Source: Trichomonas tenax | Lineage: Eukaryota; Parabasalia; Trichomonadida; Trichomonadidae | Reading direction: 5' to 3' | Length of the DNA stretch: 22,326 nt | Assembly (NCBI GenBank): GCA_023091735.1 | Contig: JALKBU010000863.1 | Span: forward strand, 1 to 22,326 | In this document: one piece after another, positions 1-8,762 of the stretch | Layout: the number at the start of each line of letters is the position of its first letter | Position numbering within the stretch: position 1 is the stretch's first letter | Translations under genes and position numbers: made by a program | The notes under the pieces: generated by a model | The model's database searches: none | What the model was told of the DNA's origin: nothing | What the model saw: only the letters and a program-made list of their open reading frames with translations

Positions 1-53
1 ATGATTTGATAGATATATAGACTGTGCCACTTATACCACTGGATAGACAACTA

Positions 54-404
54 TCAATATGTACATGAAAGTACTTTCAAATCGAAAAAATATTGATCAG
101 ATAAAAAGTTATGAAGGTCGCGGGACTTCACCGCAGAAGGAAAAATTTTCCCGATATTTTTTATCTTTAATTCGATTGCTTTGTCTTTTGTCATGTGAAC
201 ATTAGATATATTCAACCACTTATACAATTCTTTTATATCACGACCATTTTTATCGTAAAATGTTAAATATTCAGGACAAACAACTAATATCATCTCATTC
301 TCGGGCATTTTGCTGATTGTAACTTTAGCAGACGATATGTACATGGGCTGTAGGTTCCGTTTCTTACTATCGTTCATCGCGTTGATGCATGGTTCGTCAT
401 ACAT
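54..404 (-). CDS. Short PH-like domain protein, possibly a truncated PH-LRR gene
   Basis: This 116-residue frame resembles the N-terminal part of the PH-LRR protein at 2197-4455. Residues about 20-108 alternate short hydrophobic strands and end in an amphipathic helix (LHNFLSDQYFF), like the PH-like fold that precedes leucine-rich repeats in that neighbour. No LRRs follow: a TGA at 54-56 and an in-frame TAG at 51-53 close the frame. The ATG at 404 is favoured because an initiator match, TCACTATC, puts +1 at 412, 8 nt upstream; a second ATG lies at 374. It may be a short PH-only gene or the 5' end of a gene truncated by mutation, with the rest outside the window. The homology is judged by eye and is weak. 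Confidence 0.45.
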   Translation of the reverse strand: MYDEPCINAMNDSKKRNLQPMYISSAKVTISKMPENEMILVVCPEYLTFYDKNGRDIKELYKWLNISNVHMTKDKAIELKIKNIGKIFPSAVKSRDLHNFLSDQYFFDLKVLSCTY

Positions 405-412
405 ACGATAGT
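405..412 (-). promoter_or_regulatory. Initiator (Inr) of the 54-404 gene
   Basis: On the minus strand TCACTATC fits the trichomonad initiator TCA+1Y(T/A), with +1 at 412 and an 8-nt leader to the ATG at 404. TATCGT within it also resembles the Myb-type element described in Trichomonas. Its position suggests this gene start was functional recently, even if the gene is truncated. Confidence 0.5.
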
Positions 413-1146
413 GATGCGTTAGCTCTCAATTCTGCGCCGATAACCTTATAAGCCGCAACAGCGATTCTGATTTTGGCCATTAGTAGCACCCTTCAGGATT
501 CTGTCGATGTTATGGCGATGACAGTTTTTGTTTATGTCTGATCCGAATTCATTTTTTGCAATGATACTTCAAAAACCTTATTCTACTGTCAAAATAATCG
601 TATCATGTTTAAGAATTGCTTTATATCGCCTTTTCTAGCATTTATATACTCACTCGCACTTATGCATATAACATCACAACCAATAGCATCATCGATGGTG
701 ATATCTATTTTTAAAAGAAGTAAATCAATGTCTAATGATTAAAATTAGACCATCAAACTTTGAGCTCTAGTTCACACAGTCCATCATATTCTGTGTCGAG
801 AACATTAATGTCAAATAATAAAGAAAAAGAGTTTCCTCTAAAGCATCATTATTTTTTGCCACTTTACGGATCAAGAAGTAATTTTACATGTCAATAAAAT
901 ATTTACATGTCAAAAATTCTTTCAACATCGAAATCTTATCCAAATGATAGCTAGTGATTTTTAGTTACTGATAAGCAATGAAAAATGAAATTTTGCATAA
1001 AAATATTATTTCAATTTTGAAATAAAAAACGTGGAGTTAAAACAATGGGATGATTTTGAATTTTATCGTTTTTAATGAGGTTTTTTAGATCACAAAGAGT
1101 GTTTAGTAACAATAATTTTATCCAAACATAAAAATAAACAATTTTA
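413..1146. other. Intergenic region with a pair of GACATGTAA boxes and no clear gene
   Basis: No frame here is convincing as a gene. Minus-strand frames of 20 to 45 codons between about 590 and 870 look mildly protein-like but are broken by stops and frame changes, which chance can produce in such AT-rich DNA. The notable content is two minus-strand GACATGTAA boxes at 884-892 and 903-911, start to start 19 bp apart. The first gene start downstream of them on that strand is about 480 bp away. Confidence 0.5.
884..911 (-). promoter_or_regulatory. Paired GACATGTAA boxes without an adjacent gene
   Basis: Two exact copies (884-892 and 903-911, both in the minus orientation) are spaced 19 bp start to start. 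The pair upstream of the cullin gene is spaced 20 bp. No gene starts within 400 bp in that direction, so this could be the promoter of a decayed gene, a distal element, or a very short transcript. Confidence 0.4.
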
Positions 1147-1608
1147 TTACTCTGGCTGAATTCTCATTGGACGCCTCTGGATGAAGAACGAAACAAATCC
1201 TGCAATGAGCATCAATATTTGAACAATAAGTATAATTACTGTTATAATGTATTCGAAGTAGAGAACTGTCTGAGCAATAACGAAAAAGAAGAATTCAAAG
1301 AAGATTGCAACGACTGAGCAAATCAGCCATGGCCAGAAAAATGAAACTGTCGGTAATCTGAACATTCTAATTCCAAAATATGTTGCAATGATCTGAATTG
1401 GGACCCATAGAACGAAAAATACCCAATCTAACGCAGAGACACCCTTATAGAGCAAATAATCCTTGCATAAATAAATAAAGAACATAACAACCCAGTAAGG
1501 CGTAAACCAGTACTTGGAGATGTGGAAGATCAGTGCTGTATATGCTGGAATTGCTGGAGCGGTGTATCTCACCTCTTGCATTTCTTGCGTTTTCTCTGGC
1601 TCACTCAT
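1147..1608 (-). CDS. TMEM17/TMEM216-family four-helix membrane protein
   Basis: The product has 153 residues and four strongly hydrophobic segments, roughly residues 27-50, 60-80, 88-113 and 117-142, with short charged ends and no signal peptide. Spacing of the helices and local patterns (an aromatic ISKYWFTPYWVV segment before the first helix, and an IATYFGIRMFRL turn after the second) resemble the Transmemb_17 family. In other eukaryotes TMEM17 and TMEM216 belong to the MKS module at the ciliary transition zone. A role at the base of the flagella is therefore inferred, not shown. The first ATG is at 1608; a longer frame would need a TTG start. TAACGGTA at 1623-1630 resembles a Myb-type promoter element; no initiator is obvious. 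The stop lies close to a TAATAAA, a likely poly(A) signal. Family assignment is by eye. Confidence 0.6.
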   Translation of the reverse strand: MSEPEKTQEMQEVRYTAPAIPAYTALIFHISKYWFTPYWVVMFFIYLCKDYLLYKGVSALDWVFFVLWVPIQIIATYFGIRMFRLPTVSFFWPWLICSVVAIFFEFFFFVIAQTVLYFEYIITVIILIVQILMLIAGFVSFFIQRRPMRIQPE

Positions 1609-2196
1609 CAATTTTAATTTTATAACGGTATTAGAAAATATTTTTTGTATTCTGACACTTTACAGTAAATAATTGTCAAAATAAATTATCTTTATAAATA
1701 TGTATATAGAAAACACTTGACTTTTTTTGGAATTCTCCATTAAATCATATATATTATTTCCATATTTTTACTCGAGTAAATTTTCAGATACTCGAATCTA
1801 GATTTATTTTTCAATTATAGTAACACGTTAGATATTCATTCTGTGTGCTGAATCCAAATATCGCAATTATTTTTCCCTAAAGCGTGTTTCAGTAATATTT
1901 CTAGACAAAATAAACTAAAAATCAAAAAATGGGAGTGTTAGTTTTTTAGGGTAAGTATGGGCCCTGATTTAACACAATGCCCATGTGAAACATAGTTCAC
2001 TTCTAATTTGCTGTTTCAATTCATTTTCTTGGAAAAAGGAGGATATTGTTCATTAGTGTTGGATTCTGTTGCTGGTTTTGTTATATCAATTATCTTCTAA
2101 ATCTCAAAGGTTGAGAACAAAATGAAAAATGAAACAGGCATTTTGACTTTTTCTGACATGTAAATTGTCAATGTGAGATTTTAAAAAGTGTCAAAG
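1609..2196. other. Divergent intergenic region between the TMEM17-like and PH-LRR genes
   Basis: These 588 bp separate two outward-facing genes and must hold both promoters. Visible elements are TAACGGTA (1623-1630) near the left gene, AAAGTGTCA-like sequence around 1660-1670, and a GACATGTAA box at 2155-2163 near the right gene. The rest is AT-rich and shows no frame I would call. Confidence 0.5.
2155..2163 (+). promoter_or_regulatory. GACATGTAA box upstream of the PH-LRR gene
   Basis: This exact 9-mer lies 34 nt upstream of the ATG at 2197. A TCA at 2168-2170 follows at a spacing similar to the cullin promoter, but the base after it does not fit the initiator consensus. Confidence 0.45.
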
Positions 2197-4455
2197 ATGA
2201 TTGCACCTGAAATATTGGAGAGTCTTCAAGAATGGGACAGTTATTTGAAGCTCTCCAAAACAAAAATTTTCCAATTCCTCGAAGTGGAGATGGAAGTGGA
2301 ACAAAATCTATATAAACCCGCGTATTTATCTTTAGCTACACATGGTTTGTTTCTATATGAGAAACACGAGAAAATATTTGTGCTGCTAAAGACAATATCG
2401 CACATACAGCTGATGTACATAAATATCGTTGGGGATACTGTTAGTTTTAGCACTGATAATGATCAAATCAAAGTTAAATCGCCAGATATTGTTTCTCTTG
2501 CTATATTCACGTATATTATAAGGGAATCGCAGTTCTCATCGTCTAATTTACCATTAGCGATTCACATTCCGCAAGATTTGAAACCAAGATTCGAAAATCC
2601 CCAGCCTTATTCGGATGAAATATTCACAGACAGAATTATTACCTGCTGTTTTCATACAGGATTAGAATTAACGGAAGAAATTTTAACTTATATTGAACAA
2701 AATTTCGGTCCATACGAAAATGATGTTTATAATATCACAAATGATATTCTCAGCAATTTATACATCAAGCAGATAATGCTTGCGTTGTCTTTTGAATCTT
2801 GCATCACAACATTATATTTGAAATCAATTAGAATTGTTGATTTCTTCGAAAATTGTAGTGGCTTACTTGTATACGACAACTTCCTTCAGAAGATTGTTGT
2901 TGATTCATGCGAATTTCAAGATTTTTCAGACAAACTCAAAACAATTTTATCGAAAAAAAGAACATTTGTTGCCCCAATATGGATATTCAAGAACTGCGAA
3001 TGTGATGACCACAACTTCCCACATATATTTACAAAAATTCATCTAATATCAAAAGAAGTTAAAGTATTAGAATTCTACGACTGCAAATTCGAGCAAGCTT
3101 CAGTTACAGACCTCTTCTCAACCATTCTGTTTGAAGAATCATATCATAGCCTTGAAAAAATCAAGTTTGTTAGATGTGATCAAAGCTACAGCATTGCGGA
3201 AGAAATTGCATTGATTATTTCATCAGACTGGGTCAGCCAGCATCATAATATATTCGAAATAGATATAGATGAATGCAAACTCGATTCTTCAACGCTAATT
3301 TTGAAAGTTGTTGATTTCGATTCAGGAATCAAAGTTTTGCGTCTTAGGAACTCAAATGCAGAGCGCTATATAGATTTAAGACAGAGGACCGCATTGAAGC
3401 AGTTATCTTTCCTTGATTTAAGGCATTCAAAGGTATCAAGTCAAAACTTGATTAATTTATTCCAAATTATGGAATCTGGAATTTTGCATTTAAGAGGCCT
3501 CGATTTATCAGAGTTAGAGATATTCCCTCCAATCCCACGTGACTTATACGAACACCTTGCTGACAATTCTACGTTTGCACCGTCGTTAGAAGCTCTGTTT
3601 TATGATGATAATTTGATGCACATGGAAGAGATTTTTGAGTTCAGAAGATTCATAGTTCTCCAAAAGAACTTGAAACTTGTTTCTCTAAATAACTCAATCA
3701 GTTGCAAAGAGAATCCTAATATAGCTATAGAGTTCCTCTCTCAGTTGCTCGATCTCCCACATTTGGAATCACTTTCCATTAGAAGCAGAGGAAGAGTCGA
3801 AGCTACTTATGGCGAATTATTGCCACCAATTCTTGAGAAAGCAGCCCAGAAGAAGATGAAGATGCTGGATTTAACTGGCCAGCATATCAATCCTGAAGGC
3901 CTCAAGATCATTAAGTCTATGGTAACAAATGGACAAATCAAAGAAATATATTTCGATGAATGTCGTCCATCGTCGCTCGAGAATCTTCTCGATTTGTGTT
4001 CTACGTTACTAAAGAATGGCGAAGTGAATACTGCGTTCCCTATAAAGACTTTCATGCGCTGTGATGGATTTTATGATGGAATTTATGCGATAAGTTCCAT
4101 GGAAAACTCCATTCGCGAAGCTGCAGAAAACATGAAAAATAATTTTGCTGTAAGCTTTGGAGAGCCGATTTACGATGATGATGTATTGGCTGAATCCAGA
4201 TCAGATGCATTTGCAAGAACTATTACAGGCTATTATGAAGATGCCAGCAAACCAATAGAGAAAACAAGAAAGTGTTTAGATGTTACAATATCTGATCCAG
4301 AAGCTTTAGTCCAAATGAATCTTCCACCGGATGTTGAGGCTTTGTTCAATGAATGTATGGATGGACAGACACCAGAATGTCATATTATTGATGTTCTTCA
4401 TGACATTGCTGAACAATTTACTGTTGATGCAATTTTTAAATCTGTTATGAACTGA
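2197..4455 (+). CDS. PH-like plus leucine-rich repeat protein (CARMIL-like architecture)
   Basis: The product has 752 residues. Residues about 20-115 form a beta-rich, PH-like module ending in a helix. From about 190 to 620, irregular leucine-rich repeats recur, with segments such as VLRLRNS, LSFLDLRHS, LRGLDLSEL, LVSLNN and MKMLDLTGQ. The last 100 residues are acidic and lack repeats. This order (PH-like, then LRR solenoid, then tail) recalls CARMIL proteins, which bind membranes and regulate actin capping protein. I see no clear capping-protein-interaction motif, so that role is unproven. The first ATG is at 2197; an upstream GTG in frame at 2188 is not a credible eukaryotic start. The gene converges with the cullin gene, with 93 bp between their stops. 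A shorter frame at 54-404 looks related to its N-terminus. Confidence 0.65.
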   Translation: MIAPEILESLQEWDSYLKLSKTKIFQFLEVEMEVEQNLYKPAYLSLATHGLFLYEKHEKIFVLLKTISHIQLMYINIVGDTVSFSTDNDQIKVKSPDIVSLAIFTYIIRESQFSSSNLPLAIHIPQDLKPRFENPQPYSDEIFTDRIITCCFHTGLELTEEILTYIEQNFGPYENDVYNITNDILSNLYIKQIMLALSFESCITTLYLKSIRIVDFFENCSGLLVYDNFLQKIVVDSCEFQDFSDKLKTILSKKRTFVAPIWIFKNCECDDHNFPHIFTKIHLISKEVKVLEFYDCKFEQASVTDLFSTILFEESYHSLEKIKFVRCDQSYSIAEEIALIISSDWVSQHHNIFEIDIDECKLDSSTLILKVVDFDSGIKVLRLRNSNAERYIDLRQRTALKQLSFLDLRHSKVSSQNLINLFQIMESGILHLRGLDLSELEIFPPIPRDLYEHLADNSTFAPSLEALFYDDNLMHMEEIFEFRRFIVLQKNLKLVSLNNSISCKENPNIAIEFLSQLLDLPHLESLSIRSRGRVEATYGELLPPILEKAAQKKMKMLDLTGQHINPEGLKIIKSMVTNGQIKEIYFDECRPSSLENLLDLCSTLLKNGEVNTAFPIKTFMRCDGFYDGIYAISSMENSIREAAENMKNNFAVSFGEPIYDDDVLAESRSDAFARTITGYYEDASKPIEKTRKCLDVTISDPEALVQMNLPPDVEALFNECMDGQTPECHIIDVLHDIAEQFTVDAIFKSVMN

Positions 4456-4548
4456 TTTTAATATTTTGTTGTTTATAAATTTTAAAATGTTATTTAGTTA
4501 AAAGAACAACTTTTATTATATAAGAAACAAATATATACACGGGAATGA

Positions 4549-6702
4549 TTATGGGTTGAACTTGATGACATGATTGTCTGTCTCATAAATCAATTCCTTC
4601 TTCTTGAGTTCTCCAACAACATGCATTAGCTTATCGAGCTCAGGAACAAAGTTAAGTTTCTTCTTAACTCTTGACAAAAGATCTTCTATCTTCAAAGACC
4701 TGAATTCCTTAACAACCTTGATTATTATTGACATCATCATGTTTGTCCTGATGACACCAATATCATTATCTGCTGTCGCACGCTGCAATTGAACAACACT
4801 GCTGCGGCTGGACGGGAAGCTAATCTCGCCAGAGAGCTGTGCGTCTTCATTTATTAAATATGCATCACCATTTTTGATAACAAGACATGTTGGCTTTCTT
4901 GAAAGAATGGTGAGGTTTGTTGTCACAACGGTTTCGTTGATACCGGTTTCATCGTGGATTTGACTTGATGTCTTTTCGCCACCAGATAATGTAAAAAGGA
5001 TAAGGCTTTGCTCACCAGAAACATTTAGGATGCATCCTTTGTACTTAAGAACTGCCGATGAAAGAGATGCCGAGAAATGAAGATTGATGTGGTTTTCGCT
5101 TTTCTGATTTTTCATGTATCTCTGTTTGAAAACTTCATTAAGCTTCTGAATTCCTTGTGGGAAGTGAATTTCGCCTTCTTCTGTTGGCCAATCGCGTTCA
5201 TACAAGCACATGCATCTGTAGGCAATATTGCGATCTTCTGGCTGAACAATCCTGAGACTTGCAGAATAGTCATTAATAGTTTTAAGGAGTCTTTCTGTAT
5301 ACTCCTTGTTTGCAGCCCTTTGAAGTGTATCTATTAAGTCTAACTCTCTTTGGACATCGATACTCCAAGAAAGTACTCTGCGTCCGAACATGTGGAAGTA
5401 TGAAGCTTCGAATATCTCGCTAGAATCAATAAGCTTGAAAAGATCAAGAGATGAGCCATTTAATGAAGAGCCATTATCAATATTCTTTGCAAGGCATTTT
5501 GCGATGGTATCTCTCTTGCTTGACATCGTGTTTCCTGCTTTATCGAACAAAATCTTATGAGCTTCTCTTTGTCCATCGAAAATAAAGCTAACCATATCGT
5601 TCATTTTCTGAACAACTGACAATAGCTCTTTGATCAATTCTGATTCATTTAATGATAGCTTGGACTTAATTGATGTGGAGAAATAAGAAGAAATGCTGTC
5701 AAGCAACATTTTCCTCATCTCAGGATCAGAAAATGTTGAAGCAATTTTTTGTAATTGATCAATATCGAAATCATCAATTAATTTCGAAAACTCATCAGAG
5801 AACAGAACACGCTGTCCCGCTTGTTTGAGAACAATCTCTGTTTGCATCGATTGAATAGATTTGTATGTATTTGTTTCAAGACCGCATTTATGTAATTCCG
5901 ATTCGATGTCACACGAATCAGAATACCAATTGATGAGATCATGAAGATTCAAATGAGAGCTGATATCTTCATAATAATCTTTTGTTTGTAAGAAGAGTGT
6001 TGGTTCAAGATGATCAGTATATATTTTGGCTGACTTAACAAAATTTAAGCCAATTTTGAGTTGAGGAAGTTTAATTTCTTTATGTAGACGGAATTGTTCA
6101 ATTGCAACTAAAATTTGATCAGAAATTAGATCGGCAAGTTCTTTTGATATTCCATTCCTTACACAGGAATAAACAATGTCCGATAAACTTGTGAATCCAT
6201 CAATTCGATGTGGATAAACGTAAGATCTATCGAGATATAGGAAAATTCTGATAAAATAGTCAAGTGATTTTTCGAATGATGATATGTTTTGAGAAATTAA
6301 CTCAATATTAAACTCCTGTGGAATGTTTTTAATGAAATTTGCTGAAATTTCGTGCAGGTCATCAAGAATTGATTTGTAAAGGAATTCTGCCGACTTTGTA
6401 CGACATATGTATTCAACGTTTGAGAATAATTTGTGAAAAGATATTTGATCAAAATTTTCTTCGAACAGAGAATGTATTCCTTGTTTAAGTGAACTGATTA
6501 TTTCATTGACTTTATCTTCATTTTCAGTGGTACTTTCCGAAAGAGATGGGATTTGGATATGAATTACTCCTTTTTGTGGCTGAGACTTAACAAAATTCAA
6601 CTGTCTCCTTGGAAGGGATATAACGTCATCGATGGAAGCAGGCTTTTTGTCTTTAGATGCGTTAAAAAACGCTTCTATCGTTGCTGGATTCTTCCTCTTC
6701 AT
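4549..6702 (-). CDS. CUL4-like cullin, scaffold of a RING ubiquitin ligase
   Basis: The product has 717 residues, near the usual cullin length. The N-terminal helical repeats match CUL4 best by eye: a KLFSNVEYIC...FLYKSI stretch corresponds to the ELYQAVENLC...MLYKQL region, and FLYLDRSYV to FLFLDRTYV. The cullin-homology part follows (ERDWPTEEGEIHFP, then a winged-helix region), ending with the neddylation segment IIKVVK, where K665 (4708-4710) aligns with the NEDD8-accepting lysine of the usual IVRIMK. Cullins hold an adaptor at the N-terminus and Rbx1 at the C-terminus. Residues 6-13, PATIEAFF, resemble a PCNA-binding PIP box with Pro in place of Gln, flanked by basic residues. The start is supported by an initiator 33 nt upstream with no earlier ATG. 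It lies 198 bp from the stop of the Erv46 gene. Confidence 0.88.
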   Translation of the reverse strand: MKRKNPATIEAFFNASKDKKPASIDDVISLPRRQLNFVKSQPQKGVIHIQIPSLSESTTENEDKVNEIISSLKQGIHSLFEENFDQISFHKLFSNVEYICRTKSAEFLYKSILDDLHEISANFIKNIPQEFNIELISQNISSFEKSLDYFIRIFLYLDRSYVYPHRIDGFTSLSDIVYSCVRNGISKELADLISDQILVAIEQFRLHKEIKLPQLKIGLNFVKSAKIYTDHLEPTLFLQTKDYYEDISSHLNLHDLINWYSDSCDIESELHKCGLETNTYKSIQSMQTEIVLKQAGQRVLFSDEFSKLIDDFDIDQLQKIASTFSDPEMRKMLLDSISSYFSTSIKSKLSLNESELIKELLSVVQKMNDMVSFIFDGQREAHKILFDKAGNTMSSKRDTIAKCLAKNIDNGSSLNGSSLDLFKLIDSSEIFEASYFHMFGRRVLSWSIDVQRELDLIDTLQRAANKEYTERLLKTINDYSASLRIVQPEDRNIAYRCMCLYERDWPTEEGEIHFPQGIQKLNEVFKQRYMKNQKSENHINLHFSASLSSAVLKYKGCILNVSGEQSLILFTLSGGEKTSSQIHDETGINETVVTTNLTILSRKPTCLVIKNGDAYLINEDAQLSGEISFPSSRSSVVQLQRATADNDIGVIRTNMMMSIIIKVVKEFRSLKIEDLLSRVKKKLNFVPELDKLMHVVGELKKKELIYETDNHVIKFNP

Positions 6703-6725
6703 TGAAAGTTCACTGAGGAAGCAAT

Positions 6726-6738
6726 TTTGAAAAGTGAC
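6726..6738 (-). promoter_or_regulatory. Initiator of the cullin gene
   Basis: On the minus strand GTCACTTTTCAAA fits the initiator consensus, with +1 at 6735 and a 33-nt leader containing no ATG before 6702. Confidence 0.6.
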
Positions 6739-6743
6739 TATAT

Positions 6744-6772
6744 TTACATGTCAGATTCTCAATTTACATGTC
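6744..6772 (-). promoter_or_regulatory. Paired GACATGTAA boxes of the cullin promoter
   Basis: Two exact copies (6744-6752 and 6764-6772) lie in the minus orientation, 20 bp apart. The nearer one begins about 9 nt upstream of the predicted +1. The spacing of about two helical turns would place bound proteins on the same DNA face. Confidence 0.5.
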
Positions 6773-6900
6773 GAAAATATTATATTCCGCTATAAATGTA
6801 TTGTTTGATATATCATATTGTCAGATATTATTTCTGTGCTTGCTACTTTTTAGCTGAAAATATATTGAAAGTGTCGCTATGTCATATGAATATTTATAAT

Positions 6901-8019
6901 TTATTCCGATTTAGGTAAAAAATCTTCTGAAATACATCTAAATGTGAGTAAGTCTGCAAATGTAGCAATTGCAAATACACCACCGAGAATTGACATAAGT
7001 TCTGTGATAAGATCAATGAAGCAGGACTTAGGAACACTTACAATTCCAATTGGAGAAACATCGTAGCTAAAGAACACACCTGGATACTTTGTGCTGTTAG
7101 TATTTCTGTAGTTCTGATAGCTACTTGCTCCAAATGAAAATACCTTTCCATCTTCATTGATTGGAACGATTCTGACGTAATACATCATTTTCATTCTTCC
7201 CTTGTTCTTCTGTAATTCAACATGACCATCCAATGGATAATATGATTGTGATGTTGGCATGCCTATGGATAAATGATTTATTGTGTGAGATAAATTCAAT
7301 TTTTCAATATCAATATCTAAATCATCATAGTAATGATCATGCTGACCATCTCTGTTGATGCTCTCTCCAGGGGCGATATGGAATGTACCAGGAGACCGAT
7401 GAACTGTCAAAGTTCCGTGAACTCTGCAAGCTTCATTCTTCATTTCCATTAATTCCTGTGTCCAATTCTCTTGCACACATTGTGGAATTGTAATTATAGG
7501 CGGTAATGGTTTGCTATTCATCTTGAATGCTTTTCGTACTTCTTTGCAAGTGTTACAACAGCCAGACTTCTGTCCAAAGCAGCTTCCACAGTATCCTGGA
7601 TCTAAGTTGGCTGTCTGATTTTTAGGATAAGCCTTCTTTAAAATTGGTTTTCCGTTTGCATCGTATCTTTCCATTCTAACATGGCTCTCTATTGACACAT
7701 CCGATTCTTTAATCTTGTCGATGACATCTACATGAAGATATGAGCAAGCAAGTTTGTGCATTTTAATATCGAAATTAATATCCATTTTTGGAAGTCTATC
7801 CGGATCAATAATGCGTCCTCTCTTAAATGGAAGTTGTGGTGTATCGACAACGAACTTCTGTTGTGGCGGAGAATTGGCCCAAGCTTCAAATCTCATAATA
7901 AACAAGGAAATCATTGCAACTACTGAGAAAACTGCAATGGTTCCGCCTGTGTTGGTTCTATGCCTCATATCATCATCGAATTTAGGGAAAATATCCCATT
8001 TTCTGATGAATGAAAGCAT
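6901..8019 (-). CDS. Erv46/ERGIC3-type ER-Golgi cargo receptor
   Basis: The product has 372 residues. Erv46/ERGIC3 proteins cycle between ER and Golgi in COPII and COPI vesicles with Erv41 and retrieve or carry lumenal cargo. The N-terminus (LSFIRKWDIFPKFDDDMRHRT) matches the short cytosolic FDAYPK-type lead of the family and is followed by a transmembrane helix at about residues 24-44. The lumenal part has the family cysteine cluster (CGSCFG...CCNTC), which marks ERGIC3/Erv46 rather than ERGIC2/Erv41, then ACRVHGTLTVHR...GTFHIAPG, SHTINHLSIG, a YPLDG motif and GVFFSYDVSPI. A second transmembrane helix lies near residues 335-360, leaving a short tail. I chose the ATG at 8019 because family similarity begins there and TCATA, a minimal initiator, lies 21 nt upstream. 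An in-frame ATG at 8091 would add 24 unmatched residues. Confidence 0.88.
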   Translation of the reverse strand: MLSFIRKWDIFPKFDDDMRHRTNTGGTIAVFSVVAMISLFIMRFEAWANSPPQQKFVVDTPQLPFKRGRIIDPDRLPKMDINFDIKMHKLACSYLHVDVIDKIKESDVSIESHVRMERYDANGKPILKKAYPKNQTANLDPGYCGSCFGQKSGCCNTCKEVRKAFKMNSKPLPPIITIPQCVQENWTQELMEMKNEACRVHGTLTVHRSPGTFHIAPGESINRDGQHDHYYDDLDIDIEKLNLSHTINHLSIGMPTSQSYYPLDGHVELQKNKGRMKMMYYVRIVPINEDGKVFSFGASSYQNYRNTNSTKYPGVFFSYDVSPIGIVSVPKSCFIDLITELMSILGGVFAIATFADLLTFRCISEDFLPKSE

Positions 8020-8146
8020 AATAATTTCGTCACGTTTTATGAAAACAAAAAAGGACTTTTCGAAATTTCTTATTTTTATAAATCTATTCATCGAGGTATA
8101 GCATAATTTTCAATAATTTTTGTTCACAAACCTCTTTTCATAATTT

Positions 8147-8155
8147 GACATGTAA
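8147..8155 (+). promoter_or_regulatory. GACATGTAA box upstream of the Erv46 gene
   Basis: This exact 9-mer lies 128 bp upstream of the chosen Erv46 start on the opposite strand. That is farther from the start than in the cullin, PH-LRR and proline-rich LRR genes. Confidence 0.35.
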
Positions 8156-8753
8156 GAAGTGTATCAACTCTGGGGTCAGAACCAGATCAAACATGTATGG
8201 GCAAATATAACTCTTGTGTGATGCCATACATAGTTTCAGTGTTAAACATATATAATATCGTTTCTTATTTTTCATTAACAATTTGATATCAGTTTATTAT
8301 TGAGTAAATAGCAATATTTATTATAAATATATCACATGCCAACAACATAGTAACATATAACAAATAATACAAGCTCCTAATTGAATAATTGTTCAGTATC
8401 TTAATTTATAAATACACGAAATCATTGCGGAGACGACAATATGCATAGATGTATGCACATATTACATGTTTTTAATGTGATACACCAACTTATACTCATA
8501 GCCTCCCAATGAATTTGCTGAAATTATTGATTAATAGAAATAAAGTATTCAAAAATAAAAACGATAGAAAAATAATTAGCATCATATATACTATTTTATT
8601 AATGTAAACAGTGTCAAATAAATTGTGAAAAAACATGACTTTTAACCTTATCTGCTTTTTAAAATATGGTTTATTATAACATTTACATAATGGTAATGCT
8701 AATTTTGCCAATTTTGGTCGCTAAAAACCAAATTTGAGAGTTAAAATACTTCT

Positions 8754-8762
8754 GACATGTAA
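8754..8762 (+). promoter_or_regulatory. GACATGTAA box with no recognised gene
   Basis: This is an exact copy of the 9-mer. On the plus strand it is followed 44 bp later by an ATG opening a 22-codon frame; no initiator or longer gene is seen on either side. Confidence 0.3.

Noticed and set aside
430..870. Possible decayed gene on the minus strand
   Set aside because: Only 20- to 45-codon pieces in shifting frames; chance explains these in sequence this AT-rich, and no family was recognised.
8160..8200. Possible tRNA T-arm (GGTTCTGACC on the minus strand)
   Set aside because: The T-loop lacks the conserved purine-A and no acceptor or anticodon stems can be drawn.
8496..8711. 71-codon minus-strand frame with a hydrophobic stretch
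   Set aside because: It depends on a TTG start; the first ATG leaves 46 AT-biased codons with no promoter element close by.
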